Assembly (NCBI GenBank): GCA_016717115.1
Contig: JADKGE010000001.1
Location: 434,001-498,000 of the forward strand
Length of the DNA: 64,000 nucleotides
Direction of reading: 5' to 3'
From: Actinomycetota bacterium
GTDB taxonomy: Bacteria; Actinomycetota; Actinomycetes; S36-B12
This document shows positions 45,241 through 53,347 of this stretch, piece by piece. Position numbers and translations under genes: made by a program. Numbering within the stretch: position 1 is the stretch's first letter; every line of letters begins with the position of its first letter. The notes under the pieces were generated by a model, which saw only the letters and a program-made list of their open reading frames with translations, did not search any database and was not told the DNA's origin.

Positions 45241-46391
45241 GTGACTGCCTCTCCGCTGGGGATCGACAGGACGTTCATGTCGATCTCGTGTCCGTCGCCG
45301 CCGAATGGCGTCGATTGCTGGTAGGCGGGCAGGCGCACCGTGAAGGTCGAGCCGACCCCGGGTTCGGACCACACCGTGCACTCCCCGCCGTGGTTCTGGC
45401 ACACGTGCTTGACGATAGCCAGCCCGAGGCCCGTGCCTCCGGTGACGCGCGAACGGCCCTGGTCGACCCGGTAGAACCGCTCGAAGATGCGGTCGAGGTC
45501 GTTGACGGGGATGCCGATGCCCTGGTCCTTGACGGACACCTCCACGATCGACGCCGTCGAACGCGCGCTCACCGAAACGCGGGTGTGGCCCGGGGAGTAG
45601 GCGATGGCATTGCTGATCAGGTTGCGCAGCGCGGTGAGCAGCTGGCCCTGGTCGCCGAAGACGACGGCACCGCTCGCCTCGCCGCAGACCAGTTCGATGT
45701 CCTGGCGAGCGGCCAGCGTGCGGATCTCGTCGATTGCTCGCTGCACGAGGTCGTCGACGTCGACCACCTCCGCATGGGTCAGCGGATCGTCGCCCTGGAG
45801 CCGCGACAGGTCGATGACGTCCTGGATGAGGTGGCTCAGACGCCCCGCCTCGATCTGCATGCGCTCGGCGAAGTGGCGCACTTGTTCGGGATCGTCGCTG
45901 GCCGCGAGCACCGCCTCGGCGAGCAGGGACAGTGCCCCCACCGGCGTCTTGAGCTCGTGGCTCACGTTGGCCACGAAGTCCCGTCGCACGACGTCGACGC
46001 GGCGTTCCTCCGCCAGGTCGTCGATGAGGACGAGGAGCGCACCGGTGCCGAGGGCCGCCACCCGCACGCGGATCTCGAGCAGTTCGCGGCCCAGCGGTGG
46101 GCGGCGCACGCGCATCTCCTGCTCGCGGGCATGGCCGTCGAGTGCCACCCGATCGATGAGATGGACGATGTCCGGAATGGTGACCTCGTTGCGGCTGACG
46201 AGGCCGAGGGCCACGGCACGTGCGCTCGTGCGGATGACCTGCCCGTCGGGTGCGACCACCAGGGTCGCCGACGGGAGCACGCTCAGCACTCGTATGACCT
46301 CGTCGGGGACGGCCGGGCGCATCGCGAGACCGCGCCGCGACGCGACGGGAGTCTCGGCGGGAGCGGCACTGGAACGTCGGCGGCGGACCAC
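45237..46391 (-). CDS. senX3: Sensor histidine kinase SenX3, without membrane segments
   Basis: This 384-aa kinase of the phosphate two-component system has a PAS-like region (LVVAPDGQVIRTSARAVAL), the H box in RRDFVANVSHELKTPVGALS, the N box (LRNLISNAIAYSPG), and G boxes (DQGIGIPVNDLDRIFERFYR and GGTGLGLAIVKHV). It starts at GTG 46391, confirmed by TATTCT 6 nt upstream and by an in-frame TAG just before it. M. tuberculosis SenX3 has about 40 extra N-terminal residues with membrane helices. Here no hydrophobic segment exists, so the protein appears cytosolic. It overlaps regX3 by 4 bp. Confidence 0.93.
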
Positions 46392-46397
46392 GCGCTA

Positions 46398-46403
46398 AGA
46401 ATA
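46398..46403 (-). promoter_or_regulatory. -10 element of senX3-regX3 (leaderless)
   Basis: TATTCT (minus strand) ends 6 nt before GTG 46391. It fixes the translational start and indicates a leaderless mRNA. Confidence 0.55.
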
Positions 46404-46462
46404 GGAGCCTTAGAGGAGTGCCCTGACCGATCGGCTGGACAGGGCCGAAGGATTCGCCCGCC

Positions 46463-46526
46463 GTTCACCTGCCACACCGCACGTTCATCGGAATGTCGCC
46501 CATCGTTAACCGGGCGGGTTAGGTGA
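46463..46526 (+). promoter_or_regulatory. PHO-box-like direct repeats between senX3 and phoU
   Basis: GTTCACC (46463), GTTCATC (46483) and GTTAACC (46505) recur at 20- and 22-bp spacing, roughly two helical turns, in the divergent senX3/phoU region. They match the GTTCAYC direct-repeat pattern of actinobacterial PHO boxes bound by PhoP or RegX3. The last unit is next to the phoU -35 (TTAGGT, 46519-46524; -10 TAGGGT, 46542-46547; 17-bp spacer). Confidence 0.65.
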
Positions 46527-46598
46527 CTCCCAGCAGAGGTTTAGGGTGGAACCGCGTCACGAACCGGCGCACCACCTGCCTCACAAGGAGCCCGCTCG

Positions 46599-47261
46599 AT
46601 GGCGCCATCGGACACGCACGAGCCGCTGGACACGATCTTCGACGAACTCGTCCAGATGACCCGGCTCGTGGGCTCGGCGATGAATCGGGCGACGCAGGCC
46701 CTCCTCGACGCCGATCTCGCGCTCGCCGAGTCGGTGATCGACGCCGACGCGCAGATCGACACCCTCACCAGCGACATCGAGGAGCGGTGCTTCGACGTCA
46801 TCTCCTTCCAGCAGCCCCAGGCAGCCGACCTGCGAGTCGTCATCGGAGCGCTGCGCATCGCCGCCTCCCTCGAGCGGATGGGCGACCTCGCGGAGCACGT
46901 GGCGAAGCAGGCGCGACTGCGCTACCCGCGCTCGTCGATCCCTCAGGAGCTGCGGGGGACGTTCGCGGAGATGGGCGGCCTGGCCGAGGCGATCGTCTCC
47001 AAGACCGGTGCCGTCATCGCCACCCGCGACGTCTCGCTCGTGGCCGACATCGCCCGTCATGACCAGGCCGTGGATCGCCACCACCGTGAACTGTTCACGA
47101 TCGTCCTGTCACCGTCGTGGGCGCACGGTGTCGAGGCGGCCATCGACGTGACGTTGCTGTCTCGGTACTACGAGCGCTACGCCGACCACGCCGTCTCCGT
47201 GACCCGCCGCGTCGTCACCGTGGTCACCGGCGAGCCCTACGTCGGGGTCTCGCTGACGTGA
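46599..47261 (+). CDS. phoU: Phosphate signalling protein PhoU
   Basis: This 220-aa all-helical protein is made of two three-helix PhoU repeats. The first carries the metal-binding D/E motif in ADAQIDTLTSDIEERCFDV and the second in SLVADIARHDQAVDRHHRELF. LRIAASLERMGDLAEHVAKQA is the family signature. AAGGAG sits 7 nt before ATG 46599. It links phosphate transport to the SenX3-RegX3 signal. The Pst transporter is not in the window. Confidence 0.95.
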   Translation: MAPSDTHEPLDTIFDELVQMTRLVGSAMNRATQALLDADLALAESVIDADAQIDTLTSDIEERCFDVISFQQPQAADLRVVIGALRIAASLERMGDLAEHVAKQARLRYPRSSIPQELRGTFAEMGGLAEAIVSKTGAVIATRDVSLVADIARHDQAVDRHHRELFTIVLSPSWAHGVEAAIDVTLLSRYYERYADHAVSVTRRVVTVVTGEPYVGVSLT

Positions 47262-47271
47262 GCCGCGCTGC

Positions 47272-48408
47272 CTAGGGCGGCAGCGCAGCACCGGTCCCGC
47301 CCTTCGAGCTCGACAGCCGGGTCACGTCGACCTGACGTATGTCGGCCGCGATGCAGGCGAACGGGCGCAGGATCGCGAGGATGCGGGCCGTGGCGAACGC
47401 CGACGGATTCTTCTTCTGGCCGAACTCGTAGGAGTCGAACCCACGGTAGGTGGAATGGGGGACCACCCGGCCGCTGCCATCGACGTTGTAGGCCAGCAGA
47501 CATGCCGTCAGCTCGGCCACGCTTCGGTGGTCGTCCGCCGCGGCAGTCGGTCCAAGCCAGACTCCGGGGAACCTGCTGACGGCGTCGAGCACCGCGTCGA
47601 CCCGGTACCAGGTGGGCGGCCACTTGACCGTCTTGAAGCCCTTGCCGTGCCCGAACTGGTACGGCTTCTGCGCTCCCCGCCCCCTCCACACGCCCAGGAG
47701 CACGCGCACGGCGTCGTCGAGCTCGGGAGGATGGCGATCGTCCGATGCCCGGCCCCAGGCGCGAAGCGCTTGCACCGTCACCTGCGGGCAGCAGTCGTCC
47801 TTGCGCCCGGGTCCGCGGAATCCCGTCGAGGCGTCCGGTCGGCAGGGCCAGGCACGACCCTGTCCGGTGGGCCCGATGTCGGCGATCATCCGGTCCAGTC
47901 CGGCGCGCACCCGGCGGTCGAGGCCGTAGCCGTACCGGACGAGGGTCTCCACGATCGCGTGGCTGTCGCAGGGCAAAGACCCCCAGACCGGCGGGTCCTG
48001 ACCTCGCCGGGGTGCGTACGACAGGAACCTGCCGTCCTCATCCTGATGCTCCAGCATCGACTCCAGCGCGCGGTCCACTCGCTCGAAGTCACCCCTCCTG
48101 ACTCCCATGTCCGCCAGCAGGTTCATCAGATTCGGCGCGAAGGACGGGCTCTCGTGGCCGGACAGGTGCGCACCCCCCTCCCAGTCGGGCACCCGCTCGA
48201 CGAGGGACCGCGTGGCAGGGTTGGCCAGCACGGCTGCCCGCGCCGCAGCCACCTTGGGGTGCTCGTGGGGAAGTCCCATCACGGACGTGAGCGCGAGCCA
48301 GCGGGCCGCCGGATCGTCGGCGGCAAGCACCCAGGTCCCCGGATCCTCCGAGAACCACTCGGCCCACGGCCACGCAGCGGCGCGACCCTGGCCCAGGCGG
48401 CCGGTCAT
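47272..48408 (-). CDS. Hypothetical protein with prenyltransferase/squalene-cyclase-like alpha-toroid fold
   Basis: This 378-aa protein has no confident functional family. Its recurring segments (LLADMGVRRGDFERVDRALESMLEHQDEDGRF, SHAIVETLVRYGYGLD, VTVQALRAWGRASDD, SVAELTACLLAYNVDGSGRVV) look like alpha-alpha toroid repeats with the Q/D-x-G-x-F/W type end seen in terpene cyclases. The cyclase DxDD motif was not found, so catalysis is doubtful. Cys pairs (LPCDSH, RKDDCCPQ) are notable. ATG 48408 with TAGCCT 6 nt upstream suggests a leaderless start. It converges on phoU 10 bp away. Confidence 0.65.
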   Translation of the reverse strand: MTGRLGQGRAAAWPWAEWFSEDPGTWVLAADDPAARWLALTSVMGLPHEHPKVAAARAAVLANPATRSLVERVPDWEGGAHLSGHESPSFAPNLMNLLADMGVRRGDFERVDRALESMLEHQDEDGRFLSYAPRRGQDPPVWGSLPCDSHAIVETLVRYGYGLDRRVRAGLDRMIADIGPTGQGRAWPCRPDASTGFRGPGRKDDCCPQVTVQALRAWGRASDDRHPPELDDAVRVLLGVWRGRGAQKPYQFGHGKGFKTVKWPPTWYRVDAVLDAVSRFPGVWLGPTAAADDHRSVAELTACLLAYNVDGSGRVVPHSTYRGFDSYEFGQKKNPSAFATARILAILRPFACIAADIRQVDVTRLSSSKGGTGAALPP

Positions 48409-48414
48409 GGCTTC

Positions 48415-48420
48415 AGGCTA
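48415..48420 (-). promoter_or_regulatory. -10 element of the alpha-toroid gene (leaderless)
   Basis: TAGCCT on the minus strand ends 6 nt before ATG 48408, with no ribosome site. Confidence 0.4.
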
Positions 48421-48565
48421 GGTGCAGGTCCGGATCGACGCGGCGCCCAGCGGGTGTCAGGCTCCGGAAGGCACCCGGGTGAAGTGGCCCTTTGCCTCGG
48501 AATGCGCGAGACTTCGGGGCGGTTGTCCAGCACGACAGACGTCCCGGACCGAGGGTGGTGAGCAC

Positions 48566-49879
48566 GTGGCAGCACCCACCCAGATGAGTTCGGCCCGCCG
48601 CCAGCCCATGCCGCAGCGCATCGCCGTCCTGTCCGTCCACACCTCCCCCCTCGACCAGCCCGGAACCGGGGATGCCGGCGGCATGAACGTCTACGTGGTC
48701 GAGACGGCGCGCCGCCTGGCCGAGTCGGGGATCGAGGTCGAGATCTTCACGCGGGCGACGTCCTCCGCGCTGCCGACGGTCGTCGAGATGGCCCCTGGGG
48801 TCACGGTGCGGCATGTGACGGCCGGGCCGTTCGAAGGGCTGCTCAAGCAGGACCTGCCCGGCCAGTTGTGTGCGGTGACCGCAGGAGTGATGCGGGCCGA
48901 GGCGGCGCGTCCCGAAGGGTGGTTCGACCTCATCCACTCCCACTACTGGCTGTCCGGACAGGTCGGCTGGCTGGCCAAGGAGAGATGGAACGTCCCGCTG
49001 GTCCATTCGATGCACACGATGGCCAAGGTCAAGAACCGTGACCTCGCCCTGGGCGACGCGCCCGAACCCGCCATGCGGGTCATCGGCGAGCAGCAGGTGG
49101 TGTCCGCGGCCGATCGCCTCGTGGCGAACACGGACGACGAGGGCGAGGAGCTCATCGACCTGTACGGTGCCGATCCGACGGCCGTCGACGTCGTCCACCC
49201 CGGCGTCGACCTCGAGGCGTTCACCCCCGGGGAACGCAGCGCCGCGCGCCGTGCGCGGGGCCTGGCCCCTGACGCAATTGTGCTGTTGTTCGTCGGGCGC
49301 ATCCAGCCGCTGAAGGCACCCGACGTGCTCATCCGGGCCGCTGCCGAGATGGTGGCGCTCGACCCGTCCCTCCGGTCCCGTCTGGTCGTGGCCGTGTGCG
49401 GCGGACCCTCCGGCAGCGGTCTCGACCAGCCCACCGCCCTGATCGACCTGGCCCGCGAACTCGGTATCGCCGACCTTGTCCGCTTCGAGCCGCCGTCGAG
49501 TCGCGCCGACCTCGTCGACTGGTACCGCGCGGCCGATGTCGCCGTCGTGCCCTCGCACTCCGAGTCGTTCGGACTCGTAGCCGTCGAGGCGCAGGCCTGC
49601 GGCACGCCCGTCGTCGCCGCGGCCGTCGGCGGCCTCCGCACGGCCGTCGCGCATGAGGTGAGCGGGCTCCTTGTCGAAGGTCACGATCCCTCCCACTTCG
49701 CGGCCGCCATCACCCGCATCGTGGCGCAACCGCTGCTGCGATCGGAGCTGAGCCGGGGCGCCCGCATGCATGCGGCATCGTTCGGCTGGGCGGCGACCAC
49801 GGCCGGCCTCATGAGCAGCTACTCGGCGGCCCTGTCGAACGCACGCAGCGGCAACCGGCTCGCTGCGCTGTCGTCCTGA
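48566..49879 (+). CDS. mshA: D-inositol-3-phosphate glycosyltransferase MshA
   Basis: This 437-aa GT4 enzyme catalyses the first step of mycothiol synthesis, from UDP-GlcNAc and inositol 1-phosphate. The N-terminal acceptor domain has SPLDQPGTGDAGGMNVYVVETAR, then IHSHYWLSGQVGW, and the nucleotide-sugar domain has VHPGVDLEAFTPG, FVGRIQPLKAPDVLI and PSHSESFGLVAVEAQACGTPVVA (the EX7E motif). GTG 48566 is chosen for its GAGGGTGG ribosome site. ATG 48584 lacks one. Followed by ybjN and gpmA, as in mycobacteria. Confidence 0.95.
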   Translation: MAAPTQMSSARRQPMPQRIAVLSVHTSPLDQPGTGDAGGMNVYVVETARRLAESGIEVEIFTRATSSALPTVVEMAPGVTVRHVTAGPFEGLLKQDLPGQLCAVTAGVMRAEAARPEGWFDLIHSHYWLSGQVGWLAKERWNVPLVHSMHTMAKVKNRDLALGDAPEPAMRVIGEQQVVSAADRLVANTDDEGEELIDLYGADPTAVDVVHPGVDLEAFTPGERSAARRARGLAPDAIVLLFVGRIQPLKAPDVLIRAAAEMVALDPSLRSRLVVAVCGGPSGSGLDQPTALIDLARELGIADLVRFEPPSSRADLVDWYRAADVAVVPSHSESFGLVAVEAQACGTPVVAAAVGGLRTAVAHEVSGLLVEGHDPSHFAAAITRIVAQPLLRSELSRGARMHAASFGWAATTAGLMSSYSAALSNARSGNRLAALSS

Positions 49880-49893
49880 CCAGGCTAGCCCGG

Positions 49894-50406
49894 ATGCCCC
49901 CGCCGACCGACGCCATCGCGACCATCCGCGCCTACCTCGAGACCTCCGGACTCGAATGGGAGGAGTCGCCTCCCTCGACCTTCGTCATCACCCTGCCGGG
50001 CGAGCGCAAGCTGCGCACCACCGTCGCCCTCGTCGTGGGAGCCCAGTCCGTCACCGTCAACGCGTTCGTGGCCCGCCATCCCGACGAGGCCCACGAAGCG
50101 GTCTACCGGTGGCTGCTCGAGCGCAACCGACGCATGTACGGGGTCTGCTTCGCGATCGATCAACTCGGCGACATCTACCTCGTCGGCCATATGCCCCTGC
50201 ACTCGGTGACCGCCGAGGAGGTCGACCGCTTCCTGGGGTCCGTGCTCGAGTACGCGGACGGCTCCTTCAACGTCATCCTCGAACTCGGATTCGCATCGGC
50301 CATCAGGAAGGAATGGCAGTGGCGGCTGTCGCGGGGCGAGTCCACCGCGAATCTCGCCGCATTCGCCCACCTTGCCGACGATCAGCCGACGACACCGCAG
50401 GAGTGA
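49894..50406 (+). CDS. YbjN domain protein
   Basis: This 170-aa protein has the YbjN (type III chaperone-like) fold: VVGAQSVTVNAFVARHPDEAHE, VYRWLLERNRRMYGVCFAID, GDIYLVGHMPLHSVTAEEVD. Its place immediately after mshA matches the M. tuberculosis Rv0486-Rv0487 order. Function is unknown. It is 14 bp after mshA and presumably co-transcribed. Confidence 0.85.
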   Translation: MPPPTDAIATIRAYLETSGLEWEESPPSTFVITLPGERKLRTTVALVVGAQSVTVNAFVARHPDEAHEAVYRWLLERNRRMYGVCFAIDQLGDIYLVGHMPLHSVTAEEVDRFLGSVLEYADGSFNVILELGFASAIRKEWQWRLSRGESTANLAAFAHLADDQPTTPQE

Positions 50407-50433
50407 TCCTCGGGGATGCGGCAGGATGAGGCC

Positions 50434-51201
50434 ATGACGATCTCTGCGGCCCCGTACACGCTGATCCTGCTCCGCCACGGCGAGAGCGAGTGGAACGCCA
50501 AGAACCTCTTCACCGGATGGGTCGACGTCGACCTCAACGAGAAGGGGCTCGCCGAGGCGCACCGGGGAGGGGAACTGCTCGCCGAGGCCGGGCTCCACCC
50601 CGACGTCGTCTACACCTCGCTGCTCAAACGCGCCATCAAGACGGCCCAGATCGCCTTGGAGGCGTGCGACCGGATGTGGCTGCCCGTCAGCCGCAACTGG
50701 CGATTGAACGAACGGCACTACGGCGCGCTGCAGGGAAAGAACAAGAAGGAGACGCTCGACGCCTACGGCGAGGAGCAGTTCATGCTGTGGCGCCGGTCCT
50801 ACGACACGCCACCGCCGCCGATCGACCCGGAGGATCCGTGGGCGCAGACCCACGACGCCCGGTACGCCCCGCTGCCCCCCGAAGCGCGACCGGCGACGGA
50901 GTGCCTGAAGGACGTCGTCAGCCGCCTCATCCCGTACTGGCAGGACGTGATCGTCGCGGAGAGCCTGCGCGCCGGGCAGACCGTGCTCGTCGTGGCGCAT
51001 GGCAACTCACTGCGAGCGCTCGTCAAGCATCTGGACGGCATCTCGGACGAGGACATCGCGGCCCTGAACATCCCGACGGGAATCCCCCTCGTCTACCGAC
51101 TCGACGAGAACCTCAAGCCGCTGGTGCCCGGTGGTGAGTACCTCGATCCCGCTGCGGCGGCGACGGCGGCCGCGGCGGTCGCGGCACAGGGCAAGAAGTA
51201 G
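50434..51201 (+). CDS. gpmA: 2,3-Bisphosphoglycerate-dependent phosphoglycerate mutase
   Basis: This 255-aa glycolytic mutase has LILLRHGESEWNAKNLFTGWVDVDLNEKG with the phospho-His (RHGES), YTSLLKRAIKTAQIAL, the acid/base Glu in LNERHYGALQGKNK, and VVAHGNSLRALVKHL with the second His. ATG 50434 follows AGGATGAGG. An ATG 18 bp earlier is less likely. The Ala-rich tail (AAAATAAAAVAAQGKK) is an extension. Confidence 0.95.
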   Translation: MTISAAPYTLILLRHGESEWNAKNLFTGWVDVDLNEKGLAEAHRGGELLAEAGLHPDVVYTSLLKRAIKTAQIALEACDRMWLPVSRNWRLNERHYGALQGKNKKETLDAYGEEQFMLWRRSYDTPPPPIDPEDPWAQTHDARYAPLPPEARPATECLKDVVSRLIPYWQDVIVAESLRAGQTVLVVAHGNSLRALVKHLDGISDEDIAALNIPTGIPLVYRLDENLKPLVPGGEYLDPAAAATAAAAVAAQGKK

Positions 51202-51219
51202 GTCCGGCCCGGATCTCGG

Positions 51220-51957
51220 ATGGGAACCAGCAGGCACGGTCGCACGACCCGACTCGAACTGACCGACGCGGCGCTGCGCGCCTGGGAGGCCAACGTCGTG
51301 GCCGTGGACCCTGACCAGGGCCTCGTGCTCGACCGCTCGGCGTTCTATCCGGGTGGTGGCGGCCAGCCACCCGATCATGGCGTACTGCTGTGGGGTGGAG
51401 TCGAGACGAGGATCGTCGACACCCGCCGACGCGATGACCTGTGGCTCGTTCCGGCTGACGGGGATCCGATTCCGCCGGTCGGTACGGTCGTGCGCGGAGC
51501 CGTCGAGGACGGGCGTCGAACCGCGCTCATGCGCACGCACTCCGGTCTTCACGTGCTGTCGGGGGTCGTCTTCCGCGACTTCGGCGCCCTCGTGACGGGC
51601 TCCAACATGGACCCCCTGAGCGGCCGGCTCGACGTCAACCTCGACGAGGTGCCACCGGGGTTCAAGGAGGCCGTCGAGGCGGCCTGCCGAGCCGAGATCG
51701 AGGCCGATCGGGCCATCGCCGCCTATGAACTGCCCCGCGACGAGGCGCTGGCGATCCCCGACATCATCCGCACCGCAACGAACCTCCTGCCGCCCACGAT
51801 CGAGGTCGTGCGCATCGTCGACATCGACGGGCTGGACGTGCAGGCTGACGGCGGAACGCATGTGGCATCGACTCGTCAGGTCGGCTCCATGCGCGTGGTG
51901 AAGGTGGAGAGCAAGGGCAAGGGATTCCGGCGCATCCGCGTCTCACTCGAGAGCTGA
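51220..51957 (+). CDS. AlaX-like alanyl-tRNA editing protein
   Basis: This 245-aa protein resembles the editing domain of AlaRS: DRSAFYPGGGGQPPDHG, the zinc pair in MRTHSGLHVLSGVVF (HxxxH), and QADGGTHVASTRQVG. The last motif is usually CGGTH in AlaRS and some AlaX proteins, but here Asp replaces Cys, as in a widespread AlaX subgroup. It would hydrolyse Ser- or Gly-tRNA(Ala). The stop overlaps the convergent macro-domain gene by 15 bp. Confidence 0.83.
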   Translation: MGTSRHGRTTRLELTDAALRAWEANVVAVDPDQGLVLDRSAFYPGGGGQPPDHGVLLWGGVETRIVDTRRRDDLWLVPADGDPIPPVGTVVRGAVEDGRRTALMRTHSGLHVLSGVVFRDFGALVTGSNMDPLSGRLDVNLDEVPPGFKEAVEAACRAEIEADRAIAAYELPRDEALAIPDIIRTATNLLPPTIEVVRIVDIDGLDVQADGGTHVASTRQVGSMRVVKVESKGKGFRRIRVSLES

Positions 51958-52467
51958 CGCGAAGGCGCGACGCGCGTCGTGGTCGAGCAGGACGAACCTG
52001 ACGACCTCGATGGTGGACTGCGGGCACTCGGCCGCATACCGGCGCACCGCCTCGATGGCGATGGGTGCCGCCTCCGTGGCGCGCCAGCCGTACGCACCGC
52101 ACGAGATGGCCGGGAAGGCGATCGACTGCAGCGCCAGTTCCTCAGCGACCTCCAGGCAACGGCGGTGACAGGAGGCCAGAAGGTCCGATCCGTCGTCGGG
52201 GTGCTGCGCATGCACCGGACCGACGGTGTGGATGACGGCACGGGCGGCTAGGTCGCCGGCACCCGTGGCCACCGCGTCGCCGGTGGGCAGTCCGGCGGGA
52301 TACTTCTCCCGCCTCACGCGGCGGCAATCGGCGAGGAGCCGCGGCCCGGCGGCCCGGTGGATGGCTCCGTCGACGCCTCCGCCACCGAGCAGGGACGAGT
52401 TCGCGGCGTTGACGATGGCGTCCACCTGCTGGCGCGTGATATCGCCCGGGACGGCCTCGATCCGCAT
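51943..52467 (-). CDS. Macro-domain (ADP-ribose hydrolase-like) protein
   Basis: This 174-aa macro domain starts at ATG 52467. ADP-ribose-binding motifs are VDAIVNAANSSLLGGGGVDGAIHRAAG and IAFPAISCGAYGW. The length and the GGGGVDGAIH loop match the MacroD/YmdB type, which deacetylates O-acetyl-ADP-ribose or removes mono-ADP-ribose. It follows the DUF2516 gene by 2 bp, so the two are likely co-translated. No ADP-ribosyltransferase gene was seen nearby. Confidence 0.92.
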   Translation of the reverse strand: MRIEAVPGDITRQQVDAIVNAANSSLLGGGGVDGAIHRAAGPRLLADCRRVRREKYPAGLPTGDAVATGAGDLAARAVIHTVGPVHAQHPDDGSDLLASCHRRCLEVAEELALQSIAFPAISCGAYGWRATEAAPIAIEAVRRYAAECPQSTIEVVRFVLLDHDARRAFASALE

Positions 52468-52469
52468 CG

Positions 52470-52757
52470 CTACCAGCGGCGGGAGGTGATGTCGATGATG
52501 CGGGTGCGCACGTCGAACAGGTAGATCAGGGCGACGACGATCCCCGCGATGCCGAAGATGGTCAGCGTCAGGCCCCAGAAGAACCCCGTCGCTGCCGCCA
52601 GGCCGGTCATGATCAGCCAGAGCGCCTTGCTCTGCCGGCCGACGGCCGGGAAGGCCTGCGGCGGGCGCCTGATGCAGTCGACGAAGGCGTAGCCCTTGAC
52701 GGCGAAGGTCACGACCCACACGGCGATCAGTACGAGGCCTTGCACGGTGTCGAACAT
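52470..52757 (-). CDS. DUF2516 membrane protein
   Basis: This 95-aa actinobacterial protein has about three hydrophobic segments (LVLIAVWVVTFAVKGYAFVD, LWLIMTGLAAATGFFWGL, IFGIAGIVVALIYLFDVRTR). Its position behind an HbhA-like gene and an XRE gene matches Rv0474-Rv0476 in M. tuberculosis. Function is unknown. TACCGT (52764-52769) lies 6 nt before the ATG, suggesting a leaderless mRNA separate from hbhA. Confidence 0.83.
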   Translation of the reverse strand: MFDTVQGLVLIAVWVVTFAVKGYAFVDCIRRPPQAFPAVGRQSKALWLIMTGLAAATGFFWGLTLTIFGIAGIVVALIYLFDVRTRIIDITSRRW

Positions 52758-52763
52758 CCCACC

Positions 52764-52769
52764 ACGGTA
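52764..52769 (-). promoter_or_regulatory. -10 element of the DUF2516 gene (leaderless)
   Basis: TACCGT (minus strand) ends 6 nt before ATG 52757. It sits downstream of the hbhA hairpin, giving the gene its own promoter. Confidence 0.4.
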
Positions 52770-52811
52770 ATGCAGGTCCGGCGATCGGGCGATGCGGCCA
52801 TCGCCCGCATG

Positions 52812-52848
52812 CTGAAGGGCCGGCTCCTCAGACGAGCCGGCCCTTCAG
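52812..52848 (-). terminator. Hairpin terminator after the HbhA-like gene
   Basis: A perfect 15-bp stem (52812-52826 with 52834-52848; arm CTGAAGGGCCGGCTC) with a 7-nt loop starts 16 bp after the stop codon. There is no U-tract, as is common in GC-rich actinobacteria. Confidence 0.8.
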
Positions 52849-52864
52849 TGGTGCAGTGTGCTGG

Positions 52865-53347
52865 TCAGACCCCAACGGCCTCGCGGATCAGCGTGACCGT
52901 GTGCTCGACGTTCCCGCGCACCGACTTCGCCGCATCGGCGACGCGCTCGCGCGTCTCCTTGCGCATGGCGGTCACGTCGACGTCGGGCATCTTCACCGTC
53001 GGCATGTCGAACTTGGGCATCTCGAACTTCGGCATCTCAACCTTGGGCATGTCGAACTTGGGGACCTCGAACTTCGGCATGTCGAACTTGGGCATCTCGA
53101 ACTTCGGGACCTCGACCTTGGGGAGGCCGAAGCGGGTGCTCGCGCCCTTGCTGACCTTCGCCGTGGTGGCCTTCGCCGTCGTGGTGGCCTTCGCCGTCGT
53201 CGTCTTGGCCGCGGTCGTGGCCTTCTTGGTCGTGGTCTTGGCCGCAGTCGTGGCCTTCTTGGTCGTGGTCTTCGCGGTGCCCGCAGCCTTCGCCGAGGTC
53301 TTCTTCACGCGCGTCGTCGGATGGGTGGGGGTGTTCTCGGTGGTCAT
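52865..53347 (-). CDS. HbhA-like Lys-rich repeat protein
   Basis: This 160-aa basic protein has two repeat regions. Residues ~15-70 are Lys/Thr/Ala-rich (KKATTAAKTTT units, histone H1-like). Residues ~70-122 are about ten pentapeptides of the form (K)(F/V)(E/D)(M/V)P. The C-terminus is a short charged helix (KETRERVADAAKSVRG). Mycobacterial HbhA, which binds heparan sulfate and mycolipids, has a coiled coil first and the Lys-rich part last, so the order is different here. Position (XRE gene upstream, DUF2516 downstream) equals that of hbhA. Binding to polyanions or DNA is plausible, but not shown. Confidence 0.75.
   Translation of the reverse strand: MTTENTPTHPTTRVKKTSAKAAGTAKTTTKKATTAAKTTTKKATTAAKTTTAKATTTAKATTAKVSKGASTRFGLPKVEVPKFEMPKFDMPKFEVPKFDMPKVEMPKFEMPKFDMPTVKMPDVDVTAMRKETRERVADAAKSVRGNVEHTVTLIREAVGV
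52985..53126 (-). repeat. 15-bp tandem repeat coding for pentapeptides in the HbhA-like gene
   Basis: Degenerate 15-bp units (for example CTTGGGCATGTCGAA on the plus strand) recur with a constant period across this stretch and encode K-F/V-E/D-M/V-P. The alternation of Glu/Asp and Met/Val gives slightly different units. The copies keep frame, which argues for selection on the protein pattern. Confidence 0.85.

Noticed and set aside
52985..53126. Possible CRISPR or VNTR array in the HbhA-like gene
   Set aside because: 15-bp units with no spacers, kept in frame and encoding a regular pentapeptide.
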